Below are positions 56,901-64,000 of a stretch of DNA of 64,000 bases, in pieces. The notes beneath the pieces are model-generated. The model was given only the letters and a program-made list of their open reading frames with translations, made no database searches and was not told where the DNA came from. Position numbers and translations under genes: made by a program. Every line of letters begins with the position of its first letter. Positions within the stretch are counted from its first letter, which is position 1. The stretch is from Mesorhabditis belari (taxonomy: Eukaryota > Nematoda > Chromadorea > Rhabditida > Rhabditidae): assembly GCA_958450365.1 (NCBI GenBank), contig CAUEEP010000912.1, forward strand, positions 62,001-126,000, given 5' to 3'.

Positions 56901-59900
56901 AATCTGCCGTTAGCAATTTACGTTTCTAGCCTTAAATTGCGCTGAAATGTTTATTTAACCAAAATAAGCGAGTTCAGATAAAGAGAATAAAGAGAACCTT
57001 CCTGTTATAGCCACTACTTGCACTTATGCTATTTACAATAAAGTTTGCATACAAAAAAGTCTGAAATGTATAAAAGCGTTACCAAAAAGACTATATTGAT
57101 GAATTTTAGCTTTCTCGAAGACTTGAAATATTTTTGAGGAGATTTGAGACCGAATGCAAAGTCAAAAAAATGGTAGTGGTAATAGGAAAGCACCGGAATA
57201 AGGAATAAGGGTGAAGTTTTGCCCATAGAATTGGAAACCCGATTGCGCTCAGCCGGGAGATCCTTTTCCCGATCACCGATCACCAACAGCCCTGCTAGAA
57301 ATCCCTTACAATAAGCATTTTATTTTTCTAAGTTCCAAGCGAATTCCCCAGTGAGAAATGTTTCAATGTCTCAATCTCTCTCAATTCCTGCAGAAGCCGA
57401 TCGATTGCCCTCCCGACACAATATTCAGCGTCTACGCCGGCTCCAGTCCCGAAGCCCCGCCACATTTATTGGCCAAAGTTCGGTTGGTTATCAAATGACA
57501 TCGACTCTATCGAATGACCTCTCATTTAGCGGTGGAATTCCGGTTTATTCTCGGTGCACCGTGACAACTATCATTCCAAGCCACAACTGCTCATTCTGTC
57601 TTCTCTTTGACACTAGAAAAGCCGGTAAGCAAAGGTGGCAAAAACGATTCACTAGAAATCATTTAGCTAGTTAGCCAGTTAGCTAGTTAGCCAGTTAGCT
57701 AGTTAGCTAGTTAGCTAGTTAGCTAGTTAGCTAGTTAGCTAGTTAGCTAGTTAGCTAGTTAGCCAGCTACACCGTTACACAATTAGCCAACTTCTGCTCT
57801 GTTCAAAATTGTTCTAGTTCTAGCTTTCATTTATTGGCGCCAGATATCGTTTTCTCATTTTGCCTAAATTCGATAGAATGTTGGGGATCTTCAACTGAAT
57901 CTACGGTGGATGAATGGAATCCCATTTAATGTCAAAGCATTCGAATTGATTCTCATTTCTCTAACATTTAATAGATGAACCATTGGACTCACCCTCGACT
58001 TGGACTCCATATTACTATCCATGGTTTCACGACAGAGGATTGCAAATGGAACACCTCGCCGAGTATGGACCCGCACAATTGAACGGAAAATTCATGGAAA
58101 CGGTCGGTCATTTCAATTAGAATGGGAACACTAATCGATCCAGATTAATTTTCACAAAGCCAGAAAGTTTTTAGTTTTGCTTTATGCGATTTTCCTATGT
58201 TTTATTGTTCAGAATGGGCAAGCAAGACAGATGATCGGTGAGATCAGCCAACTCTCCGGAGTGAGTCTTCACGTTTTGACGTTTGATTCGGGTGAAGATG
58301 GGAAGACGTGTAACTTGATGAGGCCGACATCAAATCAAAGGTTTTCACCACTTATCCGTTTTCCCATAAAAACCCAGCGATTTTCAATTTCATTTATTTT
58401 TAACACATAGAAATCTGGAATTCATCTTGAAAATCTATCATTTCATTCTGATTCTTCGTTGTTTCTAACTTTTCTCCAACATTTGGATAGCTTCCTCGGA
58501 TCTCCAAGATTTGGATAGCATGCCAATTCCTCGTTCGTAAAACCTTAGTAAACGCAAGCAAAAATAGTCGTTCGTCCGTCCTCGAGTTCGCTCTTATCTT
58601 TGAACTTTTTACTACGTAAGAAATCCTTTAGAGTTAGCAGGATGAATAAGTAAGCCAGAAGGGGCAACGTTTGGAGAATACAGTGCATGAGAAAGGATAT
58701 TCCAGTGTAGGTTATTCTTCACAAAAGCGATCGATATTTCTGATTTGTGAGAGCTTGCGCCGTCCTAAAGAACGAAAATCGGGTCGTTCCATTTGTTTCG
58801 ATAGTGCAATCTACCGACTTTTTGTTCCACCTTTCGCATATGACTTAGATAGGCATCGGTGTTGAAATTTGGCCTTCATTTGAAAAGTTCCTAGAAAAGG
58901 ACGCCTGTCAAACACCAGTAGACACACAACTTTCGCTTCTTTCCGTGGATCTTCCGTTTTGGCATCGTTTTCCCTACTTGCCCTTTCTTTAACCACTGCC
59001 GTTGTAACACTCGACCATTGTAGAAAACCCACATTTGATCGAGAGTGATGATTTTCGAAAGAGGAAGCCGACCATGCCGATATTCGCTTCACAAGTGGTG
59101 GCATGTCCACTTTCTTTTTGCTTGGATTGTTTCCGACATTTCGTATGAGATTTGGTGTTTTCACCAATTTCTTTCCACTTTTCGCAGCCATCGCCACACA
59201 GTCATTCGTCCACAATAATGTTCAGCCAATTTCCGGTTTGATCCATCGAGGTTTCGCAGGAGTCGGTGCCTCAAAAGTGATCGATCCACTTTCCAGTGTT
59301 GGCCGCTTCCCTTCTTCCGTTTGATCCTCGTGTTGCCCGTCTTGAATTTGGGAAAACATTCCATTCCTGAAGCCATTCCATTCCTGAAACCATTCCTGTG
59401 CAGTACTCGTTCCAACAATTCTCTTGCCATAAAATTTGATTGATTGATTTCTCGTGCTGCTTTGGTCGCTGAAATCCCTCTTGAAAATCGTTAGAGTAGT
59501 TTGGGCATGGATTTCTTCTCGAGTTGGCTTCATTCGATCGATTACAACGCTCTTCTCGTGTCGATCCCTAAAAAATGAATGTTAGTGCAAGAAAGAAGAA
59601 AGTTCTAGCATGAAAAAGCAAAAAAAAAATATAAATACAAAACGTTGTGTTGTGAGCAAGTACTGATAAAAACAAAAACAATCTCTGAGTTTTTATGGGA
59701 CAATAAAGCCTAATAAAGCCTAATAAAGCCTAATAAAGCCTATTAAAGTCTATTAAAGCCTAATAAAGCTTAATAAAGCCTAAAGCCTAATAAAGCCTAA
59801 TAAAGCCTAATAAAGCCTATTAAGGCCTAATGAAGCCTAATAAAGCCTAATGAAGCCTAATAAAGCCTAATAAAGCCTAATAAAGCCTAATAAAGCCTAT

Positions 59901-62900
59901 TAAGGCCTAATGAAGCCTAATAAAGCCTATTAAGGCCTAATGAAGCCTAATAAAGCCTAATAAAGCCTAATAAAGCCTAATAAAGCCTAATAAAGCCTAT
60001 TAAGGCCTAATGAAGCCTAATAAAGCCTATTAAGGCCTAATGAAGCCTAATAAAGCCTAATAAAGCCTATTAAGGCCTAATGAAGCCTAATAAAGCCTAA
60101 TAAAGCCTAATAAAGCCTAATAAAGCCTAATAAAGCCTATTAAGGCCTAATGAAGCCTAATAAAGCCTAATAAAGCCTAATAAAGCCTAATAAAGCCTAA
60201 TAAAGCCTATTAAGGCCTAATGAAGCCTAATAAAGCCTAATAAAGCCTATTAAGGCCTAATAAAGCCTAATAAAGCCTAATAAAGCCTAATAAAGCCTAA
60301 AGCCTAATAAAGCCTCAAGTGACCGATAAATTTTCAGTTTCACGATGCCACCAAACGCGCCATTTCACTTCAATGCATTCTGTTTTCAGGTAAATAAATA
60401 GGAGTCTGGAAGTTTCGTTGATTTTATGCTCACACATTATGCAAGAGATTTCCATCTAAAAGTTTTCAGCTTGATTGGGTCAACGAAACAGCCGAGGCGC
60501 CAATTGGATTCCTGATTTCGCTGGAGGAAGGTGCAGAGCGGTGTCGAGAAAATAATCCTACTATATACAAAAAATTAAACGCCCGTTCGTCTGTCCGTCA
60601 CGGCTACGCGACAATACAAATGACGAATAAGTGCATTTTAGAATTCAGCATTACTGAAGCGAAATTAAGATCTCCACAGTGCTTCCAAGGTATTCAGGCA
60701 ATTGCTGTTTTCTGAAATGCACTGAAATGTAAACTAGGGAAAGGCAAGCACTTGTCGTGACTTTTTGGAACGAGACCAAACCCATCTTCTAGAATCGGCC
60801 ACGCTGAGTTCGAATCTGCTTTCAGTTTTTGCCCTCGGGGCCTGTAATGCAAGATATTAAACTTACAAGTTTTGGGTCCATTTTTGATCTCTATTTGAGG
60901 CCTCGACGGTATCCCTTGATGACGGCAAAATGTGGCTGTGTGGCCGAGGGGATAGTGCTCTCGGTTACGAGACTTTTTTTACCCTGGTTCGATTCCCCTC
61001 ATGCCAGATCTTTTTGCATTTTCTTTTTATATTAATAAGCAGCAAAAAATGCTCACTAACCTTCGCGTTTTCCACGCAATTTCCACGCGTTTTCCTTTTT
61101 CTCTAAGCCCCACCCCTTGGGGAGAGGAGTAGAGGCCTCAAATAGAGATCAAAAATGAACCCAAAACTTGTAAGCTAGATATCTAGCGTTACAGGTCTCG
61201 AGAGCAAAAACTGAAAGCAGATTCGAACTTAGTGTGATCGATTCTATAAGATGGGCTTGATCTCGTTTCAAAAAGCCACAGCAAGTCCTTGCCTAACGAG
61301 ACAAGACAAAAAAAAAATTCATTTTTCATTTTACACAAAATTTTTTTCTATAAATGCGCTCAAAACTTGTAAATCTGGGTTCTTGCGTTACAGGCCTACC
61401 GTTACCCGAGTCCCGACTAGTAATAGAAACAATAGTGTTCAAAAAGGAAAAGTTTTCAAAATGAAAATACTTCGGAAAATCGAAACTTCGGATACAGGAA
61501 ATCAAAAATGTACAGCTGCACCTTGTTAGTAGATCTTTCGATAACTAATAACTTATAATATAAAACCGATTTTTCCGGTTTCCTTCAATGGGTTCTTAAC
61601 GAGTTCTATTAGGTACATGCCTAAGAAATGCGGATTTCAACATTTTCATAAATTTCCAACGATAGAAACCTGATATCGATGAATGTTATAAACTATTTGA
61701 ATGTTGTAAATCTCCTCTACAAAATAGGCTAAAGCGTGTTTCAGTTGATCGAACCATTCAAGAAATTTCGAGGGCGAAATGCGAGTGACCAAGAAAGGAA
61801 TCGAGTCACTTTAGGGACAAGTTTAGTGTGGTCAAAGTAGAGTTAGCTTTCCAAAACAATCGATCCTTGTGACCCACTGTAGTCGATCCTTGTGACCCAC
61901 TGTAATCGATCCTTGTGACCCACTGTAGTCGATCCTTGTGACCCACTGTAGTCGATCCTTGTGACCCACGGTAGTCGATCGTTGTGACCCACTGTAGTCG
62001 ATCCTTGTGACCCACTGTAGTCGATCCTTGTGACCCACTGTAGTCGATCCTTGTGACCCACTGTAGTCGATCCTTGTGACCCACTGTAATCGATCCTTGT
62101 GACCCACGGTAGTCGATCCTTGTGACCCACGGTAGTCGATCGTTGTGACCCACTGTAGTCGATCGTTGTGACCCACTGTAGTCGATCCTTGTGACCCACT
62201 GTAGTCGATCCTTGTGACCCACGGTAGTCGATCGTTGTGACCCACTGTAGTCGATCGTTGTGACCCACTGTAGTCGATCCTTGTGACCCACTGTAGTCGA
62301 TCCTTGTGACCCACGGTAGTCGATCGTTGTGACCCACTGTAGTCGATCGTTGTTACCCAACGCAGTCGATCCTTGTTTCACGTGTTTCAATTGATCAAAC
62401 CATTGAAGAAATTTCGAGGGCGAAATCCGAGTGACCAAAAAAGGAATCGAGTCACTTTAGGAACAAGTTTAGTGTGGTCAAAATCGTGTTAGCTTTCCAA
62501 AATTGAAGATTTAAAAAAAAGGATAACTATATAGCAATCCATTAAAAAAGTCTAACGGAAATGTATTTACAAAAATTTAGATAGAGCGTAAGTTCAAAAC
62601 CCTCAAAATTGTCAAAATTTTTGTTTTAGTGACGCACTTTTGGGAATTGACAATAGATACGCCCTCGTTTGCGATCCACGGAAATCGATTGCAGAACGAG
62701 GTTCTCGAGAAGCTCCTATCCACAAGTATCGAGCATTTTAGGAAAGAATTTTGATCTTCACAAACTCAACAATAACTCTGCTTGTCGATGTCACCCAATA
62801 CGGTACCCAAGCTCTTGTTTAACTGTTTTTTTATGACTTTTAGGAGCCAACAGCACTCTTCCGATCATCTTCGACGGAGAAACACTACCCAAGACTGCTT

Positions 62901-63291
62901 TTCAAAACATGTACATATCCTTTATTTTTAACACTTACCAGGGAACCTTCCCAAGTTACCCGCGAGTTACAGTCTGAGGTAGGTGCAAAATGAAAGGCCT
63001 GAAAATGTACGTTCAGAAGCCTACCTCATATTGTAACTCGCGGGTAACTTGAGAAGGCTTTCTGGTTAGCTATTCTGTAAACTTCTCAAGCTTAGCTGAC
63101 AAAGACTTTTTAGCGGTAACCTAATTTATTTAGACCTTTTGCCTCAAAGAGCAACGATCGGCAAGCGAAGGGTTACTTCTCGACGACCAGCCTCACAATT
63201 GCGAACAAATCCGCTTTCTATTTACGCCATAACCCGGATGTGCACAATGTGGAGTATGCGGTGTCGTTTCGGGTTAAGGAATGGGTGAATG
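50965..63291 (+). CDS. secreted multi-exon protein of unknown family, 3' end beyond window
   Basis: Exons: 50965-51099, 52155-52244, 52287-52348, 53152-53306, 55226-55346, 56807-56882, 57394-57482, 57530-57624, 57975-58102, 58213-58340, 60338-60389, 60470-60530, 62630-62700, 62742-62802, 62844-62910, 63134-63291. All phases agree: 516 codons so far, no stop. MIFSVLFSPLLLSIQLISAE is a signal peptide. The chain is Cys-bearing and beta-rich (TITITIDKPADVNFDVKW, VYGKRMLIFTALTV, RCTVTTIIPSHNCSFC, GVSLHVLTFDSGEDGKTC) with NxS/T glycosylation sites and no transmembrane segment. Exon 1 ends FHGTRLQ and exon 13 IHGNRLQ, suggesting two related modules. The second (STITLLVDVTQYG, LPIIFDGETL, SLTIANKSAFYLRHNP) faintly resembles nematode CUB-like domains; that is a guess. 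Weakest joins: donors of exons 3 (AC|GTCGGT), 5 (GA|GTTTGT) and 12 (G|GTGCAG). If exon 5 is not spliced, a stop follows at 55373 and there are two genes. Introns hold five minisatellites, foldbacks and a mariner. Confidence 0.62.
51169..51995. repeat. foldback element in intron 1 of the secreted gene
   Basis: The left arm 51169-51350 (GGGGTGCGCAAAAAATTACG...CAGACCCTCAAATAAGCC) is mirrored at 51610-51788. An extra flank, 51789-51995 (GTTCTGGGTTTGCCTGTTTT, CGGATTGGAGTCCCGCGGAT), belongs to the same repeat. A second copy in inverse orientation lies at 63465-64000. Confidence 0.92.
52480..53040. repeat. TGTACCTACTAAAGTACCTA minisatellite in intron
   Basis: Units of 11-12 bp (TTGTACCTACT, TTGTACCTG) and AAAGTACCTACT combine into longer blocks, for example at 52690-52790 and 52810-52900. 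Lies between exons 3 and 4. Confidence 0.96.
53307..53880. other. intron 4, unique part
   Basis: No repeat array or exon recognised here. Acceptor-like TTTCTCAGG at about 53613 has no open frame after it. Confidence 0.4.
53885..54030. repeat. GGCAAGGCAAGG inverted cluster
   Basis: GGCAAGGCAAGGCAAGGCAG (plus) and CTTGCCTTGCCCTTGCCTG (inverted) lie close together, then the pair repeats. It can fold into a GC-rich hairpin. Confidence 0.8.
54222..55015. repeat. 17-bp minisatellite ACAAGCATTCACCTCGG
   Basis: About 47 copies, mostly 17-bp with periodic shortened 13-bp units (ACAAGCATTCAG). CACC/CATC/TGATC variants form higher-order blocks of about 70-80 bp. In intron 4 of the secreted gene. Confidence 0.97.
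55385..56700. repeat. inverted duplication around intron 5 (arms about 200 bp)
   Basis: The left arm 55385-55582 is mirrored by 56337-56437 plus 56582-56700. The right arm is split by 144 bp unrelated to the left arm. Shared blocks include AACAATCAATGATCTGA, ACACTCTACGGGATGTCTTT, GGGACAACGAAATTCGGATT and GTAAACCATAAAAG. The arms give an open frame (MATINDL...DYTLRDVFEKIKLRLRL) whose status is unclear. Confidence 0.9.
55995..56170. repeat. 11-bp minisatellite CTATTTGGTTC
   Basis: About 15 copies with GGTTC/GGCTC variants, in the loop of the inverted duplication. Confidence 0.96.
57660..57768. repeat. 8-bp repeat TAGCTAGT
   Basis: About 13 copies of TAGCTAGT with TAGCCAGT variants, just after the donor of exon 8. 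CTAG-rich and self-complementary. Confidence 0.96.
58800..59560 (-). pseudogene. mariner transposase relic, minus strand
   Basis: Minus strand from about 59533: MKPTREEIHAQTTLTIFKRD then GKRIVGTSTAQEWFQEW (HTH1), LLRNLDGSNRKLAEHYCGRM then TVWRWLRKV (HTH2), LDQMWVFYNGRVLQRQWLKK (first-Asp region) and KIHGKKRKLCVYWCLTGVLF. There are several frameshifts and a stop; the end with the last two catalytic Asp is missing. TIRs not found. Located in intron 10 of the secreted gene. Confidence 0.85.
59704..60316. repeat. 10-bp minisatellite TAATAAAGCC
   Basis: About 61 copies. TATTAAGGCC and TAATGAAGCC variants recur in fixed order as blocks of 50-110 bp. The array contains many AATAAA hexamers. It ends 20 bp before the acceptor of exon 11. 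Confidence 0.97.
60741..61295. repeat. foldback element with a tRNA-like core
   Basis: The left arm 60741-60905 (GGCAAGCACTTGTCGTGACT, GAGTTCGAATCTGCTTTCAG, ATTTTTGATCTCTATTTGAG) is mirrored at 61131-61295. The 225-bp loop contains the pol III-like sequence in the next entry. Lies in intron 12 of the secreted gene. Confidence 0.9.
60934..61006 (+). pseudogene. tRNA-like sequence with A and B boxes
   Basis: A box TGGCCGAGGGG (60941-60951, Ser/Leu-type) and a perfect B box GGTTCGATTCC (60986-60996), with spacing near that of a tRNA and a TTTTTTT tract between them. The acceptor stem pairs for only about three positions and the anticodon arm closes on an abnormally small loop. A decayed tRNA or a tRNA-derived promoter. 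It may still recruit TFIIIC. Confidence 0.55.
61296..61612. other. intron 12, no further feature
   Basis: TAGATCTGGGTTCTTGCGTTACAGG-like text partly echoes the foldback arms (AAACTTGTAA...GCGTTACAGG). Otherwise unique. Confidence 0.35.
61613..62535. repeat. dispersed repeat, split by minisatellite (pair of 11581-12210)
   Basis: The left copy 61613-61855 and right half-copy 62380-62533 share CGAGGGCGAAAT and GTGACCAA...GGAATCGAGTCACTTTAG. They flank the 23-bp array in the same way that the copies at 11.7-12.2 kb flank a palindrome. Confidence 0.9.
61856..62375. repeat. 23-bp minisatellite TCGATCCTTGTGACCCACTG + TAG
   Basis: About 22 copies with CCTTG/CGTTG and CACTG/CACGG variants. Long minus-strand frames are artefacts: three units make 69 bp, so all three frames cycle without stops. 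Confidence 0.97.
62937..63070. repeat. small palindromic element in intron 15
   Basis: CCAGGGAACCTTCCCAAGTT...GCGAGTTACAGTCTGAGGTA is mirrored by TACCTCATATTGTAACTCGC...TTGAGAAGGCTTTCTGG. One arm also occurs at about 44215-44300. Confidence 0.88.
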
Positions 63292-63464
63292 GTTAGTTCT
63301 ATGTCGGCGCTATCGGCTAGAAACGCTAGAAAGGCTGATCGGATACCTCCGACAGAGCTTCTTCTCAATTCAATTTGGCCGAGCTGGCCTATCGGATACA
63401 TCCGATCCGATCTGATTAGAAAATTGAAGGAAAATTCGATTTTATCCGCCCCAATCTGATCCGA

Positions 63465-64000
63465 TCTGATAATTTGTCAATCGGAAACGTCCGAATCGAT
63501 TCGCGGGACTCCAATCCGATTTCATTAAACCCACAGTTTTTTTTCCAAAACAGGCAAACCCAGAACGTGTATTGCTTGGGTTAAAATGGTTAAAATGCAT
63601 GAATGCAAACAGCACAGATTGGGGGCACTGAAACTAGGAATCCGAGACAAAAAAGTAATGCCTGTGCGCCAGAGATGTACTGTTTAGAATACAAGGCGCA
63701 CCAAAACTACGGATACATCTTTTCAGCAATTCGCATACCAAACGCCGCAATCAATTCAAAAACCCTAATTGTTGTATAGAAAATTGAAGCCTAAATTCTT
63801 ACCTACATTTCTGTACCAAAAGATCTTTGATTCGAGTTTTGCAGCCGATTTTTCAGACCCTCAAATGAGCCCAATCCGACCAGTCTGAAAAATGGGCTGC
63901 AAAACTTGAATCAAAGATCTTTTACTACAGAAATGTAGGCAAGAATTCAGGCTTCAATTCTCTATACAACACTTGGAAATTTTGAATTGATTGCAGCGTT
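63465..64000. repeat. second copy of the intron-1 foldback, inverted, cut by window end
   Basis: 63465-63690 is the inverse of 51789-51995. 63692-63860 and 63885-64000 are the two arms. The loop is shorter here (about 30 bp) than at 51.4 kb (about 260 bp). Confidence 0.92.

Noticed and set aside
61806..62438. 160-210 codon minus frames with DRLQWVT repeats
   Set aside because: 23-bp minisatellite. All three frames cycle through the same peptides.

Overview
This is a low-GC, repeat-saturated piece of an animal nuclear genome, most probably a nematode. The evidence is indirect. Coding islands are split by introns with short TTTCAG/TTTTAG-type acceptors. Some introns are only 40-47 nt. The genes are a papain-family protease with an I29 prodomain, serpentine-receptor-like exons, and a secreted protein with short exons. 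Mariner/Tc1 remnants and their non-autonomous derivatives lie every few kilobases. No bacterial operon, rRNA, CRISPR array or intact tRNA was found. Exon models were built by hand from splice motifs and phase, so they are predictions.

Layout. 0.3-13 kb (minus): isolated exon-like islands at 291-573, 4285-4344 and 12884-12971, separated by minisatellites, a 1.4-kb foldback structure, a mariner (6607-7872) and a Tc1-like fragment. 13-27 kb: no gene recognised; minisatellites, MITEs, palindromes and a tRNA-like relic. 27.6-34.7 kb (minus): serpentine receptor exons, with a six-exon core at 28564-32831 and more exons at 33178-34709. The introns hold a mariner that is itself split by a MITE. 35.8-36.9 kb: an inverted stray copy of a protease exon joined to an amplified GGTGACC-containing repeat. 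38-39.8 kb: weak exon candidates and a minus-strand mariner relic. 40.5-46.6 kb (plus): a twelve-exon papain/cathepsin-like protease with prodomain, catalytic Cys, His and Asn. 46.8-50.9 kb: minisatellites, a mariner deletion derivative, a TIR-like element and tRNA-like debris. 50.97-63.29 kb (plus, open at the window end): a secreted protein of at least 516 residues in 16 phase-consistent exons, family not recognised, with two modules that share an F/I-HG-x-RLQ exon end.

The genes do not form an obvious pathway. The common theme is architectural: small exons sit in introns expanded by minisatellite arrays (8-26 bp units), foldback elements and mariner derivatives. Minisatellites occupy something like 10 kb of the 64 kb. 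Most long open frames here are simply minisatellites with a unit length divisible by three.
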